A DNA stretch of 64,000 bases from Acanthosepion esculentum. Its lineage: Eukaryota > Mollusca > Cephalopoda > Sepiida > Sepiidae. The notes under the pieces were generated by a model. It did no database searches, was not told the DNA's origin, and worked only from the letters and a program-made list of their open reading frames with translations. The stretch lies in assembly GCA_964036315.1 (NCBI GenBank), contig OZ038485.1, positions 96,379,075-96,443,074 on the forward strand, given 5' to 3'. The stretch's first letter is position 1, and every line of letters starts with the position of its first letter. This document shows positions 9,615-20,550 of this stretch, one piece after another. The position numbers and the translations under genes are program-made.

Positions 9615-9950
9615 TGTTTTTTCGTCTTTTATGTAGTCGGAGTGCATCTAGTTACAGAAAAGCTTATCGTTTTGCTATCTCTCCTCGTCCTTGTTCTGCC
9701 AAGCATTTACACAAGGTAGGTTATGCACTGATTCCCTCTGTCCCTCTTGCCTTCACTATGTCCTGTGAGTGTTAAATTTTCTCAGCTTTCTTTCCTCATT
9801 ATGTGCCGTCAAAATTTCAAGTACAAGTGGCCCTTTGTTTGCATATATTTCTAAAACTTCCTCGTTGCTCACATGTTCGGTCGATGGTATTCTCAGCATC
9901 TTTATTTCGAAACACATTTTTGTTACCTCAAGACTTTTCTTCATCCGTGA
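9615..9950 (-). mobile_element. LINE reverse-transcriptase C-terminal fragment
   Basis: Minus-strand frames read 'MLRIPSTEHVSNEEVLEIY', then 'AHNEERKLRKFNTHRT' in a shifted frame. These match the region after the RT domain of the LINE family also found at 49150-49600 and 59630-60250 (..WTEHVSNEEVLE.., ..GHIMRKEGLENL..). It is frameshifted and 5'-truncated, and joins the 5S-like SINE at about 9950. No enzyme activity is possible. Confidence 0.65.
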
Positions 9951-10170
9951 ACGCCGGTCCTTGTACGATCACAGACGTTAAGCAACGTCGAACTAGACGG
10001 GAGAACGCTTGGGAATATGAGGTTCCGTAAGCTTGGATGTAGGGGTGGTGTAATGGATAACGGTTCGAATTTGAAAATCCGAGAGCGGAGTTCTAATTCA
10101 CCTACGTTCACCTACGCACAAATAATCTTGAGAAAGGTACAATTCCATCTCTTCTACCCCCAGCTATAGG
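9950..10170 (+). repeat. 5S rRNA-tRNA chimeric SINE, copy 1
   Basis: 9950-10033 resembles the 3' two thirds of 5S rRNA, including the internal promoter region (gttaagcaacgtcg, gggagaacgcttggga). 10045-10110 is the tRNA-like part with 'tggtgtaatgg' and 'ggagttctaattcacc'. The body then continues as in the other copies. The 5' third of the 5S head is missing. Confidence 0.65.
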
Positions 10171-10479
10171 TTAATTAGCAAGATTTTAATCACTAAATCA
10201 TTATTATCTCGAAATAATTGTTACAATCTAAAAATATTATCTGGCTTTAAATAAGCTTTAAAAATTTGATAAGCAGTATAAAACAAGTCAGTTAATTTCT
10301 TCAACCATAGTGATATCGTGCAGCATTCACTGCCATATAGGAGGCTCGGTATTGCATAACAGTAAGCTCAGAGGGTGAAGTCATTTTTTCATGTCACGAT
10401 AAACCGGAACATAGACAGGCTATGATTGACAGAGCGCTTCTCAGTGTGGCTAGACGTCTGATTGCGTGATCGAAATGTG

Positions 10480-10740
10480 CCGTTGAAATTTCAACTTTTT
10501 TCCCTAAGAATAAGTGTCACTTTTGTTTGCATATATTTCTAAAACTTCGTCGTTGCGCACATGTTCGTTCGATATTTATTCCTTAATACTTTGCTTCTCT
10601 TCTGGAAAGGATCTTTTGCTATCCCATCTGATTTCTGTGTGGCACATTCCGTCCTCTGTCAAAAAAACTTCCTTGGTATTTAAATATTTGCTTCGATTTT
10701 GGTGTCGCCAATTTGTAAGATGTATGTTCGGAGAATTCCA
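10480..10740 (-). mobile_element. LINE RT fragment (antisense)
   Basis: Contains the antisense of the 'EDG.CDTEIR' region (around 10640-10670) seen also at 59080-59110 and 60185-60230, and of the '..HVSNEEVLE' region (10530-10575). Two non-adjacent parts of the same LINE are juxtaposed, so it is internally deleted. Confidence 0.5.
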
Positions 10741-10820
10741 GTAGGATATCTTTAATCCTTTCCAAGATTCAACTGTTCAAAGCTTAATCTAATTATTAGA
10801 TAATTTTGCTTTGACACCCG

Positions 10821-10898
<78 letters not shown>

Positions 10899-10899
10899 G

Positions 10900-11117
10900 A
10901 AAGTGAACATTGAAGTCAACACTCAGAGGCGACAGGCTGTTTCATGCTAGACGCAATCGTCAGGCCACGAATATGACGATTGCGTCTAGCATGAAACAGC
11001 CTGTCGCTTATGAGTGTTGACGTCAATGTTCACTTTTATATTTATATTTACATACGCACTATCTCTGATATTGAGCACTTTATCCCATAAATATAGCACA
11101 CCGTAAAACTATATTTC

Positions 11118-11120
<3 letters not shown>
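10900..11120 (+). mobile_element. TA-flanked palindromic element, family A copy 3
   Basis: Palindrome 10900-11037 with a 10-base loop (ccacgaatat), then the conserved tail to 11120 (gagcactttatcccat). The left arm holds a complete hammerhead motif on the minus strand (10928-10966): GGC, CTGACGA, stem II, GAAAC, AGCCT, GTC, GCC. The right arm has ATGACGA in the core. Confidence 0.75.
10928..10966 (-). ncRNA. Hammerhead-like motif, family A copy 3
   Basis: All core positions match consensus: CTGACGA, GAAAC and GTC, with stem I GGC/GCC and stem II closed by TGC/GCA. Stem III is two base pairs, so dimer formation might be needed for activity, as reported for minimal hammerheads. Confidence 0.6.
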
Positions 11121-11181
<61 letters not shown>

Positions 11182-11183
<2 letters not shown>

Positions 11184-11405
11184 CGAGGTTGAATCAAAAA
11201 GTAATGTAATTTGTTATATAACAAGAAACTCAATGAACCATATCATACAACAATATATACACCACAGGTTCACATCCCTACTTCTCAACATAGTCGCCAT
11301 TCTTCCATTGACTGTGTTCCACCTGCGTCTCAAGGCATGTATCACAGGTTCACATCCCTACTTCTCAAAATAGTCACCACTCTTCCAATGGCCGAAACGT
11401 TGTGA
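11182..11405 (-). mobile_element. Mariner-like 5' end remnant
   Basis: 'gaggttgaatcaaaaagtaa' next to (TA)n resembles a mariner terminal repeat. A segment 'caggttcacatccctacttc' is duplicated 80 bp apart (11264 and 11344). 'catagtcgccattcttcca' is like antisense mariner transposase N-terminal sequence. No open frame, so the family call is tentative. Confidence 0.35.
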
Positions 11406-11501
11406 TAAAAGATGAGGATAATAGTCCGAATAATGTAAAGTCGTAACTGTTTTAGCGAGACATGCTTGCTAACCATTACACCCCGCCGAGGTGTCTAAGC
11501 T

Positions 11502-11565
<64 letters not shown>

Positions 11566-11569
11566 GAAT

Positions 11570-12640
11570 ACGTCTCTTGTTCTTCGTTCTTATTTACAGT
11601 GGACCTGTGTCTGTCGTCTTGCTTCCGCAACGTCTTAGATTTTGGTCGAAGACGTCAGGAAACAACAAACTTCCTGTTATTCTTTTTTTTTGATATCGGT
11701 ATGATTTTTGACGATGGTATTACTTTCTTTTTTTCTTTCACAATTATATTTTTTGTTTATCTGGCCTCCCTGCGCTATTATCATTACTGCCAATGTTTGT
11801 TTTCGTTTCCTTTAAGTTCAGGCTACTAACTGACAAACAGTATTGCCTCTTGACACTTTCATAAAAACCTCGAGGAAGCCCGATTCCATGTCAACGTCAT
11901 GTTTTGATCATTTACTTCAATAAAGAGAGATTTGTACACAATCGCCACCATTTCCTGTTCTGTGACCTTAAAGAACGTATGTCTTTTCATTTGGTTATTG
12001 CTTCACTGTATTATTTTAACCGTGTTACGTTTCGTATTTATTTACAAAGCATACCGTAAGTGGTTAAGCAAAACTTTGAGGTCGGAATTAGTCTCTGTTT
12101 CAAGTTGCAGCATTATTTTTTTTTCTTTCTGCAAACACTGTTCTGAGAGTGAATTAATCTGCGAGATGTTAGATTTTAAGTACTCCCTTTTATCACGTTC
12201 AACTTTGTCCTTTAGACCAGATAACGCTTATCCTCTCACTATATTCAAAACATCAGTTACAAAAGCCTGCTTAACAGTAATATCGCAAAGAACTGATCAA
12301 TCTTTTTTTCGACTTTTGTATGCCTTGTCCTTTCTGGTGGTGGACGATTGTGACTTTTCTAAACTGTTGTTCTTAGAAACAAAAAAATTCGGAACAGCTT
12401 GAGGTTGAACTGAACTACACATTTGTAATGGATCACCAAATTAGCTCGTTAACCATTGCTTGGCATTCAAGTGCTCCTGTTTATGCGTATAATTTTGTAG
12501 CGTTTTGTGAAAAAAAATTAAGAAAAGTGCCTTCACGCCAGAGGGAGTAAATAGAATGAGGATGTAAATATATATTGAAACCAAAATGGCGGAAACAAAA
12601 ATATAATTTGAGACAATGACACTTTCCAAGAACTTTTTAT
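11570..12640. other. Single-copy-looking sequence with a possible decayed exon
   Basis: No transposon recognised. On the minus strand 12055-12371 gives a charged, coiled-coil-like translation (..VERDKREYLKSNISQINS..) between a good 3' splice-site-like string (tttttttgtttctaag) and a GTATG donor-like string. Two stops interrupt it. The plus strand is also open for 156 codons (11932-12402) but reads as hydrophobic low-complexity sequence. Neither can be named. Confidence 0.3.
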
Positions 12641-12659
12641 ACTCATTTTCACAATATTT

Positions 12660-13016
12660 TTCTATTTTACTTTTCTTTCTTTCTTTCTTTCTTTCTTTTT
12701 TCTTTCATTCTTTCTTTCTTTCTTTCTTTCTTGCATTTTCTTGCATTTTCTTTTTTATCTTTTTTCTCATCACATTAATCGATTCTTTCTTTTTTTTCTT
12801 TCTTTATGGCAATCATTTCTTACGTTTCCTTTTATCTTTCTTTTCAACGAATTCATCACTTATTTCTTTCTTTCTTTCATTTTTTCTTTCTTTCTTTCAA
12901 TCATTTTCTTTTCCCTTTTTATCTTTTTTCTCAACACATTAATCAAGTCTTTCTTTCTTTCTTTCTTTCTTATGTTTTTCCCGTTCCTCTTTTTCTCAAC
13001 GCGTTAATCAATCATT

Positions 13017-13068
<52 letters not shown>

Positions 13069-13391
13069 ATGTTTTCCTGTTCCTCTTTTTCTCAACGCAT
13101 TAATCAATCATTTCTTTGTTTCTTTCTTTCTTTCTTTATTTCTTTCTTTCTTTCTTTCTTTCTTATGTTTTCCTGTTCCTCTTTTTCTCAACACATTAAT
13201 CAAGTCTTTCTTTCTTTCGTTTTCTTTTTTCTGACAATCATTTTCTTACCTTCCCCTTTTCATTTTTCTTCTCAATACATTCATAAATTCATTCTTTTCT
13301 TTCTTTCTTTCTTACTTTCTTTCTTTCTTTCTTTCTATCATTTTCTGATGCTTCCCTGTTCCTCTTTTTCTCAAGACATTAATCAATCATT

Positions 13392-13431
<40 letters not shown>

Positions 13432-13581
13432 ATGTTTTCCTGTTCCTCTTTTTCTCAGCGCATTAATCAATCATTTCTTTCTTTCTTTCTTTCTTTCTTT
13501 ATTTCTTTCTTTCTTTCTTTCTTTCTATCATTTTCTGATTCTTCCCTGTTCCTCTTTTTCTCAAGACATTAATCAATCATT

Positions 13582-13613
<32 letters not shown>

Positions 13614-13657
13614 ATGTTTTCCTGTTCCTCTTTTTCTCAACGCATTAATCAATCATT

Positions 13658-13717
<60 letters not shown>

Positions 13718-13762
13718 ATTTTTTTCCCATTCCTCCTTTTCTCAACGCATTAATCAATCATT

Positions 13763-13810
<48 letters not shown>

Positions 13811-13880
13811 TCAACCATTTTCTTACGTTTCCCATTTCCTCTTTCTTCTCAAAATATTCATCTCTTTCTTTGTTTCTTTG
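12660..13880. repeat. Composite (TTTC)n / 44-bp unit array
   Basis: About eleven blocks of (TTTC)n of varying length alternate with a conserved unit containing 'ttttcctgttcctctttttc' and 'gcattaatcaatcat'. Spacing varies from about 75 to 110 bp because the TTTC runs differ. It is open in several frames as Phe/Leu/Ser-rich peptide only because it lacks stops. It is a minisatellite, not a gene. Confidence 0.9.
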
Positions 13881-14049
13881 TTCGCTTACATTTTTCTTTC
13901 AATCATTTTTTTTCATGTATTTCTCTCAGTAGCTTTGTTCGTTCTCTCTTAGTGTAGTCTTGTACAAGGCTATAATAATGGCGGAGTTTTCCTTTTAGTG
14001 GTGTCTCAGACAGTGTAGAAATTTTCCATAATGATTATTGCATGAAGCA

Positions 14050-14335
14050 GGCTTAAGACCACATTACTTCGAAACATCGATTCCCGCACGATCACCAAAA
14101 TTATGCAACATCGAGCCTGGTCACTACCTTGATGGGTGACCACTTGGGAATACCAGGTCCTGTAAGCTTGGATGTGCGGGTGGTTTAATGGATAATGGCT
14201 CGGAATTAGTTAATCGGAGACCCGAGTTCCAATTCCCGTTGGGTTCGTTATATTCACTTACGCGCAAATATCTTTGGGAAAGGTATGAATCTACCTCTTG
14301 TTTCATCAGATATGGGTTAACATAAAACCGTTATT
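14050..14335 (+). repeat. 5S rRNA-tRNA chimeric SINE, copy 2 (most complete)
   Basis: 14050-14169 aligns by eye with the whole of 5S rRNA: 'gcttaagaccacatta' for the 5' end, 'gatcaccaaaattatgcaac' for box A, 'gatgggtgaccacttgggaa' for box C and 'gtaagctt' for the 3' end. 14178-14250 is tRNA-like, with 'tggtttaatgg' (A box) and 'gagttccaattcc' (B box). The body runs to about 14335. Both halves bring internal Pol III promoters, as in the chimeric AmnSINE1 of vertebrates. Confidence 0.75.
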
Positions 14336-14339
14336 ATCT

Positions 14340-15060
14340 ACACCCACCAAAAAAAAAATCTTTTTACAATCTAAACATATATTTTGGCTTTAAATAACGT
14401 ACAAAGGGTTGATTATCCGTAGAAAACGTAGCATTTAATAAATGAGTATTGCCTCAAGCGGTTTCAGCCAATATATTAGCCATTTTCAACAGATTTGTTG
14501 TTAATATGTTTTCACGTGTTTGTGTTCTATCTGGAATCTCTCTGCCTTTTTAACTGCATCTAATTCTTCGTAGCGATCTATGCACGAAGAGTTACGGTAT
14601 ATATTAGCCCAAAAGTCCAAATAACATTATTAATGTATGCGCCTCTAAAAATGGCGGCCCCTGTTATAGGAGATAAAAATTCCTAAATTCGCTGTATGGC
14701 TTTGTATAAAATCTAACTTATAAATTTGTTTCATAACTTGTTAATAAACAATTTTTTTTTATTGTGAGTGAGAGTTTATTGAAAGTTCGCCTACACTTAT
14801 CATTTTCAAAATACGTTATTTCTTTTTCTTTAAAAAAATATCCGGTTAAATCGGGAAAATAGTGAAAGCAATATGTTTGTTTAATTTTTTTTCTCGAATC
14901 ACGAGAAACGTTCAACCTTGTAACTACATGTCACCTTCAAATCATCAGCTCCTCATCGAAATCCCACGCACGATGCATGCATCACGATCCTAACAGAATC
15001 GGCTTGTTGAACTTGAAAAAATTGAAATGAAAAAGACGCGGAACAGGGAAAAGGAATGAT
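14340..15060. other. Unassigned AT-rich sequence
   Basis: No gene, SINE or transposon motif recognised. Frames are short. Confidence 0.4.
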
Positions 15061-16440
15061 AAAGACGCCAGCGTTATAGCAACGGTTAAATCAAACCAAA
15101 TGAAGAGAAGGATTGGAAAAAGAAAGAATAAACGGAAGAAGTAAATAACAATTCTTTAGTTGAAGAAAAAGACAGGAAAAGAAGTTAGTAGAGAAAGAAG
15201 CGGATAGATGAAAAATAAAGGAAAGAAGAGGACGGGGGCGAAAATAAAACGGAGCAAGAAATAAATGAAAGATAAGGGTAAACAAATGAAGACAAAAAAA
15301 CACAAAGAAAGAAGAAAAAAGTAAAATGTCTGAAGACAAATAAGAAACAAAAAGCCAGAATGAAGAATAAGATGGAAAGACGGAGGGTAAAGAATGAAAA
15401 AAGAAAGAAAATGAAGACGGATAAAACAAATATGAAGAAGAAAATGTGAAGAAAAATCAAGAAAAAGCGGCAAATATAGAAGAAAACAAGAATAAGATGA
15501 AGAAAATACGAAAAGAAAGTTAAAGTTGTAGAAAAAAATGGTAAAGTGGAAACAGACGGCATAGCTGAAAAGAAGAAGAAGAAGAAGAAGAAGAAGAAGA
15601 AGAAGAAGAAGAAGAAGAAGAAGAAGAAGAACAGGGAAGGGAGAGACAGTGCGAGAGAGAAGAAAAAGATGAGAATCAAATGAGGAAGAAGACGAGAATA
15701 AGTAAAAATAAAAGTCATAGAAAAGTATGATATACGCAGATGAAATGAAGAGTGAAAAAAGAAAGGAAGAAAGAAGAAATGAATGAAATAAGGAAAGGAG
15801 GAGGAGAAGAACAAAAAGAAGAAAAGAGGAGTAGAGAAAGAAAGACAATAAGGACAAAAAAAAAAACGAAGGAGAAATGGTCGAAAAATAGGATATAAAA
15901 ATTAATAAAGAAGTAAAAGTAACCGATGCGGATGAAATGAAAAAGAATAAAAAGCAAAGAAGAAGAAAAAGAAGAAACAAAGAGATGTAGGGGGAGAGAG
16001 AGAAATAGAAACAGAAGAAAAAGATGAGAATGAATTGGAGAAGTAGACAATAGAAAAATGGCGAAAATGAAGTCAAATTAAGAAAAGCAAATCGAGAAAA
16101 ATAAAGAAAAAAAAAAGAGAAACTAAATAGAAGAAGAAAATGATAGAAAAAAAAAGAAGAGAATCAAAGACGAGGGAAGGGAGAAAAAGTGAGTAGAATA
16201 AGGACGTGAAGTGGGAGGAAAGATAGAATTGAATAGATATTAAGAAGTAGAAGTCAGAGGAAGAGGAGCAGTAAATTAAAAAGTAAAGGGGGAAACGTGG
16301 GCAGAGTAAATAGGAGAAGGAAAGTCTATAAGGAAATAGAATATTAGAAAAAGAGAATTGAATAGAAAACATTTCAAGCAAATATTTTTTTTAAATAAGC
16401 AAACAGGAAGAAAAAATGAAAAATTAAATAAACAAAATGT
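15060..16440. repeat. 1.4-kb polypurine tract
   Basis: The plus strand is overwhelmingly A and G, built from AAG, GAAAA and GGAAA variants, with a pure (GAA)n stretch at about 15569-15629. Long open frames on the minus strand (up to 306 codons) are Phe/Ser/Leu-only peptides. They arise because a polypyrimidine strand rarely forms stops. Confidence 0.9.
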
Positions 16441-16684
16441 CAAAACTTGAAACGATGATGTTTATTCGCAGAGGTGTTTGTCATATTTGGCGACTGTCGT
16501 TTCTCTTGACGAATGGGTGAGGAAAGAGGGAAAGTGTGAAAGAGAAATGAAGAGGGGGGAAAGCGAGAGAAAGAGAGAGTGAAAAAGTAAAAGAGAAAGA
16601 AAGAAAGAAAAGCAATAACTGTTTTTTTAAAAATCTTTGGAGAACTTTGCAACACTTGATGGATTGAAGTGCTCAAGCTGGAAG

Positions 16685-16715
<31 letters not shown>

Positions 16716-18600
16716 CATAATAATAATAATAATAATATTAATAATAATAATAATAATAATAAGTTCCCGCCAACGCAAGTGAGAAGGAAAAACATTTAAA
16801 ACCCTCTACGTGTGTTTAAAGGTACACACACACACGTACACACATATATACGCATACACACACAAACACAAGCACACTCACATATATACGCATACACACA
16901 CAAACACAAGCACACACACGAACTCAAGCACAGACATACAAGCACATGGAGACACATACACACGCAAAAGAAGTTCACATAGCAAGACATCCACAAGCAT
17001 ACACGCGCACAAAACTCACTTTCTCTCTTTTTCTTTCGCTTTTCTTATTTTCTCTTTTCTTATTTTCTCTTTTTCTCTCTCTCTCACCTTCTCTCTCACA
17101 CACACACATGCATATAAAATGCAGACGAACACATAAAGACACCCCACACACGCACATAAAGACGCAACGTATGCTCGCAGAAAAAAAAATCACACGCGTA
17201 TACTCACAGACAAATAACATCACGAACTGAGATACATCACGCAGAAATGCTTACAAACACACAAACATGCACGCGCAGGCGCACAGAGTCAAACATATAC
17301 ACTTATTCACAGACACTCGGACACACACACACACATTGAAACACACACAGACACTTTGAGGTTTCCTTTTCATGAGTTGCTATAGGTAGATCTGTCTGTA
17401 TTAATAAAGTATTGAATTATTGAATTAATTTAAAATAGTCAGGTTTCAGTGTCAATTTTTCGAAAGTCTCTATTTACCTAATCTATCTTTGCTGCCTAGT
17501 GGTAATATTAGGGCTGACGGATTTTAGGTACCCTACGCTCTAAAAACAACGGATAATATGCACTGATGGATTAAATAATTTCAACATTCTGGCTTAGTAG
17601 GAGTTAATTATTTTTAAATCGGTATCACCTCATGCAAGGCAGTAAAGACGCAAGGGGTTAGAGGATTTAGAAGAATTAGGAACAGAAACATTAATAATGA
17701 ACGGGAAGAGAAATGAGTAATCAGGAGATCGGCAGATAGCTATTGAAATTGTATTTAAATTTTTGCAGATTAAAGTTGGCTGGAAAGCATGGAGCCGAAA
17801 AGAATTTCTACAAAGCGAGAAGTGCGAGAGAGTAAAAAAAAAATGTTTTTTGTTCGATCCATGCGATTAAAGAAAAGATACCAGAATAAATATTAACGGC
17901 AATTTTAAAGTCACTCATTTTCTTTTTACTACAATTACGAGAAACGCCGGTTTAGGGATAGTACTAAGATTCATTATTTAAACACATGTACAACCACACA
18001 TTTCATTCTTTCGTTTTGGGGTCTGATGAAGCCTTGACTGTCGAAATGCATTATCAAATCTATTTCCAATCTATCGATTTCACGAAAGTGCTACAGGGCT
18101 CAAAATTTAAAAACTTAGTCAGAATTTTTATATTCTAATTTAAAAAAACATGTTTTAAAAAGAAAATAATTATAAAATTATATATATATCGGAATTAAGA
18201 TACCATTAGTTAATGATACCATTAGTTTACCCGCGAATTTAAAATTTAAAATTTAAATTAAAAATTCGTTGGATTTTTCAAAATGTTTATGGTATCAGTT
18301 TGTAGAAGGGGTCTGGTTAGTTGTGAAAGGAAAAGGAGTGAGAGAGAGAGAACGTCCGAGGGAACAGTGAGGAAGAAATGACAGAAGAAGGCATAGTTAC
18401 AGGAAGTAATGTGGGGTATTATATTATGGAGGTAGGAGGCGGATGAAAACGACCATTAATTCATGGGATCTTAATTCCAATTGAACGAAAAATGTTGCAC
18501 TGTTTAATGAAACTAAACATTGAGCGCTCTTTGTGAGCCAGTTTTAAAATTTAATATTTTAAATTCTATATTGTGTTAATAGAACTCGCTTATACGAACT
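16440..18600. repeat. (TAA)n, CA-rich and unassigned sequence
   Basis: (TAA)n at 16687-16760. A CA-rich segment at 16825-17350 contains a 60-bp duplication (cacatatacgcatacacaca at 16841 and 16880). 17360-18600 is AT-rich; at 18023-18047 'CTGATGA..GAAAT' and the following 110 bp resemble 1387-1495, a weak hammerhead-like, Penelope-like tail. No gene recognised. Confidence 0.6.
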
Positions 18601-18605
18601 GATTC

Positions 18606-18607
<2 letters not shown>

Positions 18608-18670
<63 letters not shown>

Positions 18671-18738
18671 AAACTTCATTATCTGCTTTTCGTATGAATG
18701 ATTCGCGTAATATAAATTGAACCTGCACAACATAATTG

Positions 18739-18791
<53 letters not shown>

Positions 18792-18886
18792 CTCTTATAA
18801 TAATAATATATATATATATATATATTGTCTCTTATAATAATAATAATAATATATATATATATATTTTCTCTTATAATAATAATAAT

Positions 18887-18926
<40 letters not shown>

Positions 18927-19012
18927 ATATATATATATAACTTCATTATCTGCTTTTCGTATGAATGATTCGCGTAATATAAATTGAACCTGCACCTCAT
19001 AATTGATATCTA

Positions 19013-19055
<43 letters not shown>

Positions 19056-19315
19056 ATATATATATATATATATTGTCTCTTATAATAATAATAATATATA
19101 TATATATATATATATTGTCTCTTATAATATATATATATATATATTGTCTCTTATAATAATAATAATAATATTATATATATATTGTCTCTTATAATAATAG
19201 TAATAATATATATATATATTTATTGTCTCTTATAATAATAATAATGATAATATATATATTGTCTCTTATAATAATAATAATAATAATAATATATATATAT
19301 ATATATATTGTCTCT

Positions 19316-19388
<73 letters not shown>

Positions 19389-19400
19389 TTAAGAGACAAT
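18608..19400. repeat. (TA)n / 'tctcttataataat' tandem array
   Basis: About ten copies of 'tgtctcttataataataat' alternate with (TA)n, (TAA)n and (TCTA)n. A 65-bp segment with 'tctgcttttcgtatgaatga' is duplicated at 18669-18740 and 18941-19003. The 'ctcttataataat' string also marks the edge of family B foldbacks (8977), so the array may have grown from such an end. Confidence 0.85.
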
Positions 19401-19560
19401 TTCAAAAGCATGTTTAAAGCGGCACAAAATTGCCGAAACACGAAAGGTATTGTGTAACAATTTCAACATGTTTTTGTTGTAATCTCTCATAATAAAAATA
19501 ATAATATATTGCTCTACTTTGTACATTCAGTCTCGTCCAAGATCATCTTCAGGAGTGAAT
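19385..19560. mobile_element. Decayed family B foldback, copy 3
   Basis: Contains 'acaatttcaaaagcatgttt' and, inverted, 'aacaatttcaacatgttttt'. A minus-strand CTGAAGA..GAGAC (19530-19553) is a hammerhead core with one substitution. Confidence 0.5.
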
Positions 19561-19778
19561 TGCCAAGCCAAAGTATTAATGTAAGTTATGAATATGAAAG
19601 CTGTTAACTTTGAAAAATTTACCACTATTTAAGGGAGTTAACTTATGTAAATTCTTATTAAAAATTGTAATTACGTACTTTAAAAGTTGATCTTGGATGT
19701 TAAGAAAATAATAAATATTAAAAGCCGATACATTTATTCCTCCGTCAGTTTTATACCGACACTGATCAATTGATGCCG

Positions 19779-19857
<79 letters not shown>

Positions 19858-19863
19858 CGTATA

Positions 19864-20081
19864 AAAGTGAAAATTAAAGTCAACACTCAGAGGCGACAGG
19901 CTGTTTCATGTTGGACGCAATCATCAGGCCGCGAATCTGACGATTGCGTCCAGCATGAAACAGCCTGTCGCCTCTGAGTGTTGACTTTAATGTTCACTTT
20001 TATATTTATATTTACATACACTCTATCTCTGATATTGAGGACTTTATCCCATAAATATAGCACACCTTAAATCTATATTTC

Positions 20082-20085
<4 letters not shown>
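19864..20085 (+). mobile_element. TA-flanked palindromic element, family A copy 4
   Basis: Palindrome 19864-20001 (arms about 65 bp, loop near 'ggccgcgaat') plus the conserved tail to 20085. The arms match each other closely. Confidence 0.75.
19892..19930 (-). ncRNA. Hammerhead-like motif with canonical CTGATGA core
   Basis: On the minus strand: GGC, CTGATGA, stem-loop, GAAAC, AGCCT, GTC, GCC. This is the only family A arm with the textbook CTGATGA core. The right arm (19937-19972, +) keeps CTGACGA, GAAAC and GTC but has lost stem I complementarity on its 5' side. Confidence 0.6.
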
Positions 20086-20126
<41 letters not shown>

Positions 20127-20196
20127 TATACGTTATTTTTATAGATACAAATATTTTTAGTATAAATGCTCTGTTTATAATAAACAGTATTAACAA

Positions 20197-20305
20197 AATT
20201 TACCGACCTAAATGTTCGAGAAATTTCCTAGAAAATATGTGTTCTTCGACAGGAATCAAACCTGTATCCTACCCGAAGCAGTCACATATCTTGACGTACT
20301 ATATC
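20197..20305 (-). repeat. tRNA-like SINE, family 2 (antisense)
   Basis: 'gttcgagaaatttcctagaa' next to 'aggaatcaaacctgtatcct' matches 2503-2630 and 22515-22650. A further piece of the same tRNA-like sequence (gtaggatacaggttcga) lies inverted at 20341-20357. Confidence 0.5.
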
Positions 20306-20399
20306 ATTTAGCTACAGGGCAAGCTATATGAAAGTTCCGTGTAGGATACAGGTTCGATATATGTGAAACTGAATGGGTATATGAATTATGTGTAAACTC

Positions 20400-20479
<80 letters not shown>

Positions 20480-20522
20480 AGAAAGAGGGAGAGGGGAAGA
20501 GAGAGAGAGAGAGAGAGAGAGA
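20400..20522. repeat. (GA)n microsatellite
   Basis: About 120 bp of GA/GGGA, forming the left border of the Gypsy remnant. Confidence 0.95.
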
Positions 20523-20550
20523 GCAGCCAGATAAGATTATCTATGCAAAT

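Larger units (their letters stand above)
10820..11563. repeat. (TG)n/(TA)n arrays around family A copy 3
   Basis: (TG)n then (TA)n at 10820-10886, (TA)n at 11121-11180 and again at 11503-11563. The first two directly border the palindromic element. Confidence 0.9.
19782..20123. repeat. (TA)n arrays around family A copy 4
   Basis: (TA)n at 19782-19838 followed by (TG)n to 19858, and (TA)n at 20085-20123. Confidence 0.9.

Noticed and set aside
11932..12402. 156-codon plus-strand gene
   Set aside because: Hydrophobic, AT-driven composition; the opposite strand is more protein-like, and neither has homology I can recognise.
14050..14169. Functional 5S rRNA gene
   Set aside because: Too many changes from 5S consensus, no T-run terminator, and fused to a tRNA-like SINE body found elsewhere.
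15156..16076. 306-codon open frame on the minus strand
   Set aside because: Phe/Ser/Leu-only peptide from a polypyrimidine strand; no start context or domain.
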